From assembly GCA_964019165.1 (NCBI GenBank), contig OZ025276.1:2665840-2729839 (forward strand): a DNA stretch of 64,000 nt, given 5' to 3'. Positions 44,383-54,657 of the stretch are shown piece by piece. A model generated the notes under the pieces. That model worked only from the letters and a program-made list of their open reading frames with translations, searched no databases and was not told where the DNA came from. Position 1 is the stretch's first letter. Every line of letters starts with the position of its first letter. The position numbers and the translations under genes were made by a program. This stretch comes from Mastigias papua. Lineage: Eukaryota; Cnidaria; Scyphozoa; Rhizostomeae; Mastigiidae.

Positions 44383-45957
44383 TTAGAATTCGTCCAATCC
44401 TGACGATTGTTTAGCTTGCTCGAAATAAGGCTGACGAATCTTAGCACCACTCAACATAGCTTTATCTGCACCTCTCTTGTCGAGGACAAACGTAGGTGGA
44501 TATTTTTCAATTATTAGTCTATTTATCACTTGAAATGAGTTCTCGTATGTTGTTGCATTATATTTGCATATTACTTTGATATCAGTGTTTTCCATGCCAA
44601 CCATGGATGGAACTGAAGGGAAATCTACTTCTGTTTTATCAAGCATGTTCCGAAGCCATCGTTTCTTCATAGAATCTTCTAGAAATCTAGTAAAACTCTG
44701 TAAGTCACCTTTAGGACACGATTCTTCGTATAGCCTGCCTATAGTATTTACCGCATTTTTCCACGAAGACCCTATAAAGTCTCTTTCCAAGCTGTAATCA
44801 CGCATGTCATGTGCAGTATCCTTAGACTCTATATTGCTATCTTCTGGTTTCATATGAATAGTCTTAGAGATTGAACAGTTTCTGCATTTCCAGTCTTTAG
44901 ATGTAAAATCGCCATCCTCACAACTCACATGATACCATTTATCGCAAGTGCCGCAACATGTCATTTTGTCCCCCATGTCTGGTTTGTGACAGTGGCAATA
45001 TAGTGGTACTGGAAATTCAAATTTCCTTTTCCACTTTCTACGAGGACTATTATCGACTGTTATGCATTTGACGTTTGCATCATTAAAGCATTGGATCAAT
45101 CTCTTGCGCATGAGTTTAAAGTTGACATTTATAGTTTGGGGATCTCGACCTCTGGCTATGGCCAAAGCAAACATGATAGCAGCAATGCCACTGTCACAAT
45201 CCTTTTTTACTTGTGCAGTGTCCTCTACGTATAAAGTCATATCGTCATTAGGAAGCCCTCTCAGGTTGCATGCATCTAAGTCGATGGATACAGGGTATCT
45301 CATCTCCCTGCTTCCATATCTATAGTTTAAACGCATGGCACTGTCATAGATGGAAACATTGCCTTGTTCGGTAAATACATTGGACATTGTTATCCAATGG
45401 TTTCCAGTGCAGTTTACTATTTGAAGGAATAATCCACCATTACCATTGTATCCACCGCTTTGAGCTATTGGTAGCATTCCTTGTAATTCTTTATTTTTTT
45501 GCCTTATCAATTTGAGAGCAGCGTTTATTATTGCTGCATGTATACTGCAACTATTTTCGATTAAATGCTTGTCACCATGTGATAAATGAAGCTCTTTGAT
45601 CCATATACTTTTATTTGCAGCATCATGTGTAGAATAATGTTGACTGACCATGGATTGCCGAGGCCTTTTTTTTATAGGACAGGTCTCAATAGGGGAGCTA
45701 TCAGATACATTATTGATATTTTCCATTTCAACATCACTAAAAAGCATAATGCTTGAATTTGTATCTAAATTGTTTCCATTAGAGTAATCACTGATTTCGA
45801 ACTCAGTTTTATTGGAAGCTTCATTAATATCACAAGTGGAAAGATATCCTCTGCCAAACTGATCCAGCTTCACTGCTGCAGAAGCCTGGGTTTTAAGTTT
45901 GTTGCTCATTTTCAAAGTTTTAGTTTCATTGCGCAGCTCTATCATAGAGCGAAACAT
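44383..45957 (-). CDS. KDZ-like protein, C-terminal part: inactive-looking Ulp1-like fold plus PHD finger
   Basis: The 524-residue frame continues the DDE-like core frame after a -1 shift near 45960. The first ~20 residues (FRSMIELRNE) are the end of the core. A C48/Ulp1-like fold spans about 118-275: H187 (GNHWITMS), D205 (SIYDSAMRL), Q249, and D255-S256-G257 where a DCG motif is usual, so the nucleophile Cys seems replaced by Ser. A PHD finger follows with C321, C323, C335, C338, H343, C346, C358 and C361. The last ~150 residues are unrecognised. This is probably one piece of a larger protein, not a stand-alone gene. Confidence 0.7.
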   Translation of the reverse strand: MFRSMIELRNETKTLKMSNKLKTQASAAVKLDQFGRGYLSTCDINEASNKTEFEISDYSNGNNLDTNSSIMLFSDVEMENINNVSDSSPIETCPIKKRPRQSMVSQHYSTHDAANKSIWIKELHLSHGDKHLIENSCSIHAAIINAALKLIRQKNKELQGMLPIAQSGGYNGNGGLFLQIVNCTGNHWITMSNVFTEQGNVSIYDSAMRLNYRYGSREMRYPVSIDLDACNLRGLPNDDMTLYVEDTAQVKKDCDSGIAAIMFALAIARGRDPQTINVNFKLMRKRLIQCFNDANVKCITVDNSPRRKWKRKFEFPVPLYCHCHKPDMGDKMTCCGTCDKWYHVSCEDGDFTSKDWKCRNCSISKTIHMKPEDSNIESKDTAHDMRDYSLERDFIGSSWKNAVNTIGRLYEESCPKGDLQSFTRFLEDSMKKRWLRNMLDKTEVDFPSVPSMVGMENTDIKVICKYNATTYENSFQVINRLIIEKYPPTFVLDKRGADKAMLSGAKIRQPYFEQAKQSSGLDEF

Positions 45958-46523
45958 AAAGATATGGTTGAGGGGGTCATTTGATTCAAGAAATGCATAT
46001 CCTTATTAAAGGAATGGTGTAGCTGCTCAGCAGCTTGGCTATTTAACATTCCTTTAAGTTCTTTCACACAGCCTATCCTGCGTAAAGATTCCACAGTGCT
46101 CTTCGTGTTGCCTTGATGGAAAACATCGAAAAGAACAAGTCTGACATTACTACCAGTTATCGGGTGGCAATCAATGTCCATTATTTCTTGTCGGGCTGGT
46201 GTGTTGTCTTCTAGGAAAGGAAAAGACACACTTAGGTTACCTGACTTGGCCCTTTCACTATTTTCCACAGTACTTTTGGCAACACGACCTTCAAATGGCG
46301 TGAAAAAACTGTCATCATATTTATTCCCCTGGGCAGCGACCATGTGTGCCATATCACATACAAACACGTTTGGTCCATGCTGCATGCTTCTAAGCATATC
46401 AATATAGTCCCTTGGACTTTCTGATCGTAACAGAAACTTTACCCCATAACTTATTCCGTGTGGGCAAGTTACGGTAAGCCATCCTCCAGAACACCCCAGT
46501 AGCTTTTTAAACAATTTATTAAC
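45942..46523 (-). pseudogene. KDZ-like transposase core (DDE-like)
   Basis: Open frame of about 190 residues. Motifs and candidate acidic residues (numbered from 46514) are D54 (VFVCDMAHMVA), D130 (VLFDVFHQGN) and E163 (NSQAAEQLHHSF). A CPHGISYG motif lies near the start. The spacing D-x75-D-x32-E and the FDVFHxGN...NSQxAEQ signature are what I associate with KDZ transposases. The frame opens without ATG and overlaps the SAP-like frame in the -1 register; it closes with a second -1 break into 45957. Either decay or frameshifting links the parts. Confidence 0.62.
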
Positions 46524-46690
46524 TTAGTATCATTGCCGTGAAGGGCATTTTTAACTCTATTTATTATGTCTAATTTGGAACCTTTGTCACTTACACCTAC
46601 TTTCCTAGCTATCTTTCTTATTTCAACAACTCTTCCTTTATGCATAAATTCTATCACCTCTCTTCAGACATCTCTCCAGTCAGCCTCTAA
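46469..46690 (-). pseudogene. SAP-like motif piece of the KDZ-like protein
   Basis: The frame reads VIEFMHKGRVVEIRKIARKV then GVSDKGSKLDIINRVKNALHG, a good match to a 35-residue SAP DNA-binding helix pair (VxxLRxxxxxxGxxxxGxKxxLIxR). It overlaps the core frame across the heptamer TTTAAAA at 46505-46511. Confidence 0.6.
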
Positions 46691-46793
46691 CTCACCACTT
46701 TGCTTATGCATCTTTCTATGTTCAGTGTTAACCATAACGTTATTGGCCCTTGTAAACTTTCCCATATATGGCGACCAATTAAGAATTGAAGGC

Positions 46794-47211
46794 TTAATAT
46801 GGATGTTCGATGGTATACTGCTTGCTTGTAAATCCTTTCATAACTATAGTGATATCAACCTTACCCCAAATCTCGTCACAGTCCACATAGTCAGCTGTAT
46901 CGTCATCACTATCTTGTACGTTATTGTTTATGTTGCGGCACTTAAACACAACTTTTCTATTTAAATCAGCTATTAGGACAGGGGGGTGGAATCCGCATAC
47001 AAAACAATTGAAATCGTAACTGTGTGCGCTGAGCGCCAAAGTGCATATATGCATTTAGGATGGTTTGTTGTTTAAGTTTTATATGAAGATAATCTTCCAG
47101 TATTTCACAAACGGTTCCTACAGCCACATGTCTTTTAACAGTCTCTCGAATAAAAACACATACATTTAGAGTGAGAAGGACTTTATCATCAAAAGTGTCT
47201 GTTGCATTCAT
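46794..47211 (-). pseudogene. KDZ-like protein: Cys-pair region between SWIM and SAP-like parts
   Basis: Two overlapping frames (47211-46966 and 47054-46794) read VCEILEDYLHIKLKQQTILN and, after a shift near 47030, FNCFVCGFHPPVLIADLNRK and an acidic stretch. The C-x2-C-G-x-x-P...DxNRK pattern recurs between SWIM and catalytic parts in KDZ-type proteins (from memory). The relay of frames suggests point indels. Confidence 0.5.
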
Positions 47212-47275
47212 GACACACAGTTTCTATGGGCAAAAATGCTTTTGGTATACTCTCAGTGGACATAGATATTAAATC

Positions 47276-48208
47276 TTATGGAATATAAACAGGTATCTGC
47301 TTTCTATTCTTAAGGTAGGTACACATGCTACTTAGTATATTACTGTCTTCTGGAGGATATATGAAATCGCCAAATACCATGGGCTTTTGAGGCAGGGGAA
47401 TACTTTCATCCACCATGGGCTTTTGAGGCAAGGGAATAGTTTCATCATCATCCGACGTAAAATGACCTGACATCATGTTCTCATTAACCTCTTTACTTGA
47501 TGACTTCAACTGATCAGTTTGGTGTAAGAACCATAACGCCATCGCTCGATGAATGCAGAAATAGCAGTTTTCACCACACTGGCAATCTAGTTGCCCACTT
47601 TCTGTATGGAATGTCACTATGCACCTCGTATTTACAGCCCTACTTTGTACGTTGAAATCATACACGGACATGTGAATGTAGTTTCCATCGTGCCACTGCA
47701 CAACAGTAGGAGCACGTTCCTGTACAGCCTGCCTGTTCAATTGAATACATCTGGAAATGGTTTCACTTTTTAGCAATCTAAATTCATTATCTTCTCCAAG
47801 TTCATTGATTCTACAGTCACTTAAATTAATATTTTCAGGGTAGCTAGCATTGTTAACCTGACGCAAGTGCCTACATTCTCGACCAGTCATTTTTGCTCTG
47901 CCTGCAAGCTGCATCTCCAGTTTGCACTTACTATCACCACAGTTAACTGAAAGTTTTTCGCTAGAATGGATAATTTTTTGTACGTGAACTGGATATCCGA
48001 TGCCACCTGTTGCATTTTTGCGAACCATGTATAGGCCGCGCTCCAGATCACAACATATAGATGTTATTGTAATATTGCTATGTGCCGTGGTTAAATGGCG
48101 TTTTAACTTTTGTTTTAGCATTGACTTGCCACATTGTTGGCATGTAACACTAGGCTTAATAGAACGCTTAATTTTAATTGCTGGGCTACTACTACCAACA
48201 TCACTCAA
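47276..48208 (-). CDS. KDZ-like protein: C2H2 finger and SWIM zinc finger
   Basis: The 310-residue frame starts on a non-ATG codon that overlaps the stop of the upstream frame by four bases (-1 register). It carries a C2H2 finger (C23, C26, H38, H43) and a SWIM finger (C209-x-C211...C218-x-H220 in CQCGENCYFCIH). Near the C-terminus is a near-exact internal repeat of IPLPQKPMV. SWIM fingers bind DNA or protein and are standard in several eukaryotic transposases. It is probably an internal exon-like part of the larger coding unit. Confidence 0.72.
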   Translation of the reverse strand: MSDVGSSSPAIKIKRSIKPSVTCQQCGKSMLKQKLKRHLTTAHSNITITSICCDLERGLYMVRKNATGGIGYPVHVQKIIHSSEKLSVNCGDSKCKLEMQLAGRAKMTGRECRHLRQVNNASYPENINLSDCRINELGEDNEFRLLKSETISRCIQLNRQAVQERAPTVVQWHDGNYIHMSVYDFNVQSRAVNTRCIVTFHTESGQLDCQCGENCYFCIHRAMALWFLHQTDQLKSSSKEVNENMMSGHFTSDDDETIPLPQKPMVDESIPLPQKPMVFGDFIYPPEDSNILSSMCTYLKNRKQIPVYIP

Positions 48209-49495
48209 CTATACCCAGTAACGTTATCCTCACCTTTCCTATCATTTTCATCCGAATCTATTTCATTTAGTTCCTGAATCATCTCTACTTCAGTGTTTGT
48301 GTTTACTGGTAGGCCTAGTTCTATCCCAACATTATTACTAGCACTAGCATTGGATTTGCTAGTAGTTGTTGTATTTCTTTGAACCGAAAGCAGAATTGAA
48401 TTTTTGGTGTCTACATCACTCTTATGAATTTTCATGTGCTGCTCAAAGAAAGTCTTCTGCAGCACAGTCTTGTTACATATAGGGCAGTGATAGTGGTATC
48501 TGGAATCACTATATTGGAAGTCGGCATGTTGTTGTTTGCATGGCAATATTCGAAAGCCACCATAATCAAAGGTTCTGTTAGGGTTCATATGAGTTTGTTG
48601 GACATGGCGATTAATTCGAAATAAGGACGGGAAATGCTTCCACAGGGGGCACAGGGTACAATGATAGTGTCTATTTGGATGACTGCATTTTCTCTGATCA
48701 CCTACGTTACATTCCTGTATAAATTTATTCCCTAATGGCAAATGTCCGCATTCATGCTGATTATCTAGAGAAATTAACGATATGTTGGAAACACTTCCTT
48801 CACATGTGTAACGTGTGGTGCCCTTTTCTGTGTTTTCGAACAAACTCACTTCGAAGGTCGATACATTACATGCATTGTCTTTCGAACGAGCTTCAACACT
48901 TTCTATGTTTGAGGCTGAAGGTTGTCCATTACCATATTCACGTGCACTAGGTGTACACCTTAATGCGGAAACTTCAATTTTTTCATTAAGTAGCCACTGC
49001 ATGACAACCAACCTACAGAAGTCACTATACTTTGAAATTTCCTGCAAATAGTCGAAGCCACTAAACACCCTTTCAGATGATCCTTTAAGTGATAGAAATG
49101 ACTTGTCCGCAGTAGCTGCCAAACACATTGAAATGATAACGGATACACCACAAATGTTAGAACAGGTTTGGAGTGGATAATATCTCCAACAATACTTGTC
49201 ACATGAATGAATGCTTCCCTTGTTGTTAGGATTATGGCACGTAGAGAAAGAAGTACTCTGGGCTGTACTTTCACCGTAAACTAGGTTTATTACCCGATTA
49301 AACCCCTCATATACACTATCTGGCATTGGCCATCCTTGGGAGTCCCCGTAAAATAATTCATTTTGCTCCTGGCAGTAAAGGCCCATCGCAAAATGACACC
49401 CGGAAAGCACGCGATTGCCAACGACCGTATTGCCTACAAATGTACTATTTCCATTCGATTTCCCAACATTTATCGCAAAGATTATTTTTTTTTTG
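48205..49495 (-). CDS. KDZ-like element: Ulp1/C48-like protease domain and two C2H2 fingers
   Basis: Open without a stop from about 49495; the codon at 49410 is only the first usable start. Numbering from 49410, a papain-like C48 triad is visible: H6 (GCHFAMGLY), D23 (LFYGDSQGWPMPDS), Q81 and C87 (YPLQTCSNICGVSVII). Unlike the second fold at 45957, the nucleophile Cys is present. Two C2H2 fingers follow at C251-C254-H269-H274 and C309-C312-H325-H329, then an acidic Ser/Asn-rich tail. It joins the upstream frame at the A10 run 49485-49494 by a -1 shift. Confidence 0.7.
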
Positions 49496-50459
49496 GCTTT
49501 GCATCTCCAAGCTTATTGTGTATCAATTCAGCGACATTATCTATGTTACTGACGAAATTGTAATAAAAGACGAAAATGTCTGGGTGGGACTCGTTTAATA
49601 GCTCTGTTATATGATATATTACTAAATCCGAAACCCAGCGGTTAGCAGCCAATCGCTTAATATTGCATGTTTTCAATTGCAAATTTGGCCAAAAGTGATC
49701 CTCCCCCTTATCTTGAAGAATGCTTTTAAAAGTCGCTACCAAAGCTTGGTCTAGAAGTGGAGTACCTTGTGGTTGTGCAACATAATGGCGATTTGTTGAA
49801 ACCACGTGTTTTCCTTCCTTACTTCATTTTGGATATCCTTCATAGTATGGATAGATCGCATGTTTTTTTACTGAAGTTAGATCAAAAAATTTATTATTAA
49901 TGGCAACTGCGAACTCACGGTTATGCTTTCGATGTAGCCTTTCTAATCGTTTTGCTATCCTCTCCAGTTGCGTTATTGGAGGCAAGTTGCTCAAATCCTT
50001 TATATCCGACAGTGTACAATCATTTTTGAAAACATACTGCTTGATATATAGCGATGTATGTGGAAAAGTCTTTGAAGTGATGGCTCCTCGGCTTTCGTTC
50101 CTCTCCAGCATCACCTGCTCACAAGAGCCATCGACGACCTCCATTGCGTCTACACCGCCGCCTGTTACTTTGGCCTTGGAAGTAGAAGAAATATGGCAGT
50201 TTAAAGGCTTCCTTATTAACAAGCAGACATTAGTATAGAAGTTTGCGCTGAAAATTATACTTTGTTCAAAAAGGATATTGAAGGGAAGAGAACAGTTAGT
50301 GAAAGGTTCCGCGGTTGTCAGGTTGACATTGAAAGTAGTGAAATAGAACATTGCACATATTACCTTATCGTTATAGTTATGTACCTGCAATGCATTGTAT
50401 TGAGATACATTGATATTTGCTTTTCTTCTCTTCTCCGTATACCGAGGAGGAGGAGACAA
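49482..50459 (-). pseudogene. KDZ-like element: N-terminal part of the protease-containing protein
   Basis: Two in-register pieces, 50459-49824 and 49805-49482, separated by an in-frame TGA. The conserved-looking part is TLSDIKDLSNLPPITQLERI...LERLHRKHNREFAVAINNKF and, after the stop, FWPNLQLKTCNIKRLAANRWVSD with SHPDIFVFYYNF. These resemble the segment before the C48 fold in related proteins. The stretch 50459 to about 50190 is low in such features; it may be intronic, with an acceptor-like TTCTTCTACTTCCAAG near 50170-50185. Confidence 0.5.
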
Positions 50460-51007
50460 AAATGAGACATCGAATTCATCCTTTAAGGAAAATGCATTAT
50501 CAAACTATGGCATGAAGCTAGCAACAACTCAACTCTGAACTGATGCGAGTATCCGGATTGTCAAGTGGTTTTTAGACAACAATACATGGCGATAGAAACT
50601 GCACGCACATTTCAAAGTGAACACAATAAAAAACTATTTAACTTATAAAGAGAAAGTACTAAAAAATTATATCTAATGTGAGAAGCATTGCATATAAGTA
50701 GAAAATAAAAAGAGATAATAACCTCTACTAGGGCGACTTTCTTTTTCTCTTTTGTGTGTCTGCAGGTTAGACCTTTCCCTGGGGAATAAGTAAAGATAGT
50801 AAGTAGACAATATGGAAAAGGTGGTCGTAAAGTGTCATGGCACATACTGAACTGATGAAGTAAGAGTAAGTTCGCTACTGACATTGAACTATGACGCAAA
50901 ACACATGTTAGATCTATGTGATCAATCCATCTTCGCTTTTACTAGCTGTTAGGCTTGGTTTCCATATTGTCATAGGTGTAAATGCATACAATGGTATGAA
51001 TTTACAT

Positions 51008-53290
51008 TCAAGCACCTTTACTCCTCTTTTTCTGCTTTTCGTCCACAACACTGTTTGTTTGAAGGTCGCTCTGTGATATCAAAGAGAAAGTAATGTAGTT
51101 CAAAAGTGAAAATGAAGTGCTATATAGCAATAAGTCAATTTGTAATTAATTTCCACTGCCATGCTTACTCTATTAACAAAGTTTATGTTACTAATTACCC
51201 TATCTGTGTAAACGAAACACTTGCGCTTTAAACTAACGTTTTCTACCAACTGGCCAGCTGCCACATGCCGTTGGATGGAATCATTCCAATTCTTGACGAC
51301 TCGTTTGTCAGCCGACCTATTACAGAGAAGAAACCCTCATATCGTAGGTCAATACAGATAGAAAGTTAATGCACTTATAGTACAAATAGAAGAACAGGTG
51401 CGGAACTATGTACTTTTGAGGACATGGGTGTACTTAGCAAGAAACTGCACACTTCTTAAAGAGAATGCATCTTTGAATCCCTTTCCTCGGCTTTGGAAAC
51501 AAAAAAGGTTGTACGGGAAGCTTCAGGATAAGATTGGAAAATGAACAAATAAGAATAATTCTTTGAAAAGAGTTAAGTCTACACATCTCTCTAGCAATGG
51601 CAACTTGCATGTTATACTTACATCTCACTTCCTGGTACTGCATCAAAGTTGCAAGTCCTCGCAGATAATGTTGCCCCGGTGCGCCTCTCGCAGAAATGTC
51701 ATGTACTTTACAGTGAATGCCTTTTAGCAGCATTGGCAATCCGTTATCACTGCTTAGATGTATGCTGTCTCTGGAGGACCAAAGCCACCGATGGTGTAAT
51801 GGGAAATTCTCTAAATGGTCTATGAAATCTAACCCCATCCCAAGTGTAACCGTCTTTAGCATGGAGTTATACACCCCAAGCCTTTGATTATATTCATCAA
51901 GCCTTGGGGGTATGGACGATACACTTCTCTATAAAAAATAAGTATAGTTAATACATGACATAAAAAAGTATAGTGGATAAAGGCATCTTCAATCAAATTT
52001 CCACATGAGCTGAACAGGAAGGAGTACAAAAGAAAGTAAAATAAGATATTATATGTCAAACCTTCGCATTCGGAAAATGCTTCCAAGCGGCATTAAGCAA
52101 TGATCTAAAGTGACGCTCTGCGCGGCCCATCACCATGTGCCGTCCGGCATCGTTGTCCCAACGGCCAGCACAACATGTGTTGGTGACATGCAGAGAGCAG
52201 GTGCTGCCACCTCCAGCTCAACGGAGATGTCAAGGAACGTACCTCCCAGTGTACAAGTAACGTACCAGTTTCCAGGGACAAGTACGTCCCTCTCCACAAC
52301 TGGCCGGAGTTGGGAGTCACTAAATACAGCAACCTGTTGAAATACCATTGTAGTACTGACTATTCTGCACATTTGGAATTTATTACAGCTATTTAGTGTA
52401 GTATAGCATGCTACGCAAAACATTGTGGCCACACTCATTTTCCGAAGGAAAGCCCTTTTGAAGCAAGTACTGTTCAACTGATCAGAAATTGAAGATAGTT
52501 ATAGAAGGAGTTTTTAAAGATAACACAACGCATACATACATATTTATCTATAATCGGAAAACCATTATTGCATTTACAACTATATAAATTTGTGTATTAA
52601 TCTACGCACTCCAGTCTTTTCTTTCTGTATTGGCTATCTGTGGATGTTAGGCTGAAATGTTACAGAATTTCAAACAGTACTGTTACAGAATCTTACTGAA
52701 GCTTTCGTACTGAAAGCTATCAAATGCTTTCTTAGACAATTTTTCAGTAAGAATATACTCTATAAGAATATTAAGGCTGGAAACGAAACTTAAGAATAAT
52801 GTAAGAATAGTGCAAAGCTCCAGTCTCATTGAAGCTTAGATCCTCTGGTTAATTGTGTTTTCTTTAGAAAAGAAAACGGTCTGGAAGTCATTCTGCTATG
52901 ATACGACTGAGAAACTCTTCGGGGAGTGTTCCTTATACACTTTTTATTATAGGAATATTTTCTATACGAGTATTACTGCTCAAAATCGCTAACAGTTAAT
53001 AATAATGTAGGAATAATTATTGTGGCTGAGCAAAAAATTAGCTCCTCGCATATAGTGAAAACTGTGTGTGGAGCCAAAACAAGCTGTCTTAATAAGTAAA
53101 AAACTTGTGTGCTACTTACAATTGCTTCTGTTTGACCTCCCTTTGGCAACAGGCATGAATTCTGCTTCAATGACTCCCCACTGCGCCATTTCTTCGCTGC
53201 TTTTCACCAGCCCCAACCGCAGTCATCGTTACCTCTATGCAGCCAATACTTTGCTGCGCTACCATGCAGCATAGTAAGTTTTGGAAACGT
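51008..53290 (-). pseudogene. SGNH/GDSL-hydrolase-like gene with introns, inside the KDZ-like element
   Basis: Exon B (52333-52062) opens after TTTCAACAG and reads VAVFSDSQLRPVVERDVLVP (SGNH block I, Ser after Asp) then VELEVAAPAL and a GTND-type block III broken by a one-base deletion near 52154. Donor is AAG|GTTTGA. Exon C (51928-51622) opens after TTTTATAG and reads VSSIPPRLDEYNQRLGVYNS and the D-x-x-H box in SSRDSIHLSSDNG; donor is GAT|GTAAGT. Likely exon D (51316-51247) and exon E (51070-51008, ending SDLQTNSVVDEKQKKRSKGA then TGA) follow. Exon A ends at 53119 with ATT|GTAAGT. Restoring the single base makes exon B 91 codons with phase 0 at both ends. Transposon-linked SGNH proteins of this kind are known in aquatic animals; substrate unknown. 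Confidence 0.68.
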
Positions 53291-53879
53291 CTGCCTTAGC
53301 AAACAATTTGACTCAGAAACACTGACTTGAAACATTGTGACAGCTTTTCAATGTGGTGACTTAGATGGAAATAAATTCACTCTTCCCCTTTGCAGTGAAA
53401 TGCATGACTGAGAAAAGAATCACCGAACACCCCTATTTAATCCCAAGCGCAACTACACGCCAGCACTTGGTAGAGAGGAAATGACAGAGGCAATATAGAC
53501 GAATGATGATATGAATCATAAACTAGTCATTCGTTACATGAATACCACTTTGATATTCACAGTCATTTCAGTAATCTTCTATCATGTGCAATATGTAAGA
53601 AACTATAATAAAAATGCTCTAACAAACGGAACTCATACTTTCACACGATTCATTCATCACGCAAACCTCGTCATTTCTATGCACGCGGGAGTTAGTGTCA
53701 TTTCCTTGCGTCAAACCAAAGCATCCAAGATCACATATCCACATACTACCTTCATACATGATCACTTCTCGGTAAACAACGTCATACACCCATTACTACA
53801 ACCTTTGTCAATCTATGACGAACAAATCACATTACTGTAACGTAATCGAAGAGCATCCTTATTATCTCTCAATATATAG
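53291..53879. other. non-coding stretch between SGNH-like gene and right TIR
   Basis: No gene supported. The 109-codon plus-strand frame at 53511 lacks recognisable motifs. Presumably contains the promoter of the minus-strand genes. Confidence 0.4.
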
Positions 53880-54657
53880 AATATAGAGAATATAAACAGT
53901 GCAAGGCCTATGCGTCCCTATGTGCATGCTATGTCTCCCTACGTAACCAAAATAAACAATAGTCCCGGTTTTTGCTCTAACACACTCCTAGTGGTTGATT
54001 ATAATAGAGAACATTGATTAATGTGAAAGGAGACTGCACTTGTATGACTATTCACACATAGCACCTATTTGCATGGTGTGTCTCTTTACATAACTGAGAT
54101 GAAAAATATTCCCACTTTGTGCCCCAGAGTACTCAGAATGGTCGATTTTATCAGAAAACATCATTGAACCGGTAAGGAGACACCAATTGCGAATTATTCT
54201 ACACCTAATCAATCTTCAGTATATAGTGTATACAGGACATAAACAGTGCACAGGCCTAAGAGGGAGATGAAGAGAGAACGATCTGTTTCATATATCTTCC
54301 TCTTGGTTTGTAATCTCGTCTGATCGAGAAAGTGGCGAAGGAAGGTAGTCTCAGTTGTGTAGTGACTTTGAGTAAACCATAATGGAAGTTGCATAAAGTA
54401 CGTGTGATTCATGTCATGGTTTTACAGGCCTAATCAGTCCTCTTTTCGTTGCACGAACGGCGTGTTGTGTTTATGTGTAGTGGTGTATATGTTGTACCCC
54501 CGTTGTGTCTTTCTGCGATAAGTAGTTCTCATCAGACATTGAAGTATCGAATGACTATTTCTGTTTAAGTGGCTACCTGCTGTGCACCTATTTGCATGGT
54601 AGCACCTATTTGCATGGCTCTTCGTAGAGCACCTATCTGCATGGTCTCGAGGCGAAC
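53880..54657 (-). repeat. KDZ-like right TIR
   Basis: The reverse complement matches 42318-43460, but with a single internal ~340-bp unit instead of two or more. GCACCTATTTGCATGG (complement of the CCATGCAAATAGGTGC motif) or a variant occurs near 54062, 54584, 54602 and 54629. Confidence 0.85.

Larger units (their letters stand above)
42318..54657. mobile_element. KDZ-like (Kyakuja-Dileera-Zisupton) element nested in Merlin, ~12.3 kb
   Basis: Long inverted repeats begin near GTTC-NN-CTCGAGACCATGCA on both sides (42318 and 54657 inward) and enclose minus-strand genes for an SGNH-like hydrolase and a multidomain transposase with SWIM finger, SAP-like motif, DDE-like core, Ulp1-like folds and PHD finger. 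SWIM, Ulp1 and PHD accessories around such a core are known for KDZ elements; that assignment is by motif only. I found no clear target duplication, so the exact ends are uncertain by about ten bases. Both TIRs lie inside Merlin, so it inserted into Merlin or was carried with it. Confidence 0.6.

Noticed and set aside
50612..50899. 95-codon minus-strand frame between the SGNH-like and KDZ-like genes
   Set aside because: It lies after the likely SGNH stop codon and shows no domain; probably untranslated or intergenic.
53511..53840. 109-codon plus-strand frame near the KDZ-like right TIR
   Set aside because: No family resemblance and antisense to the element's genes.
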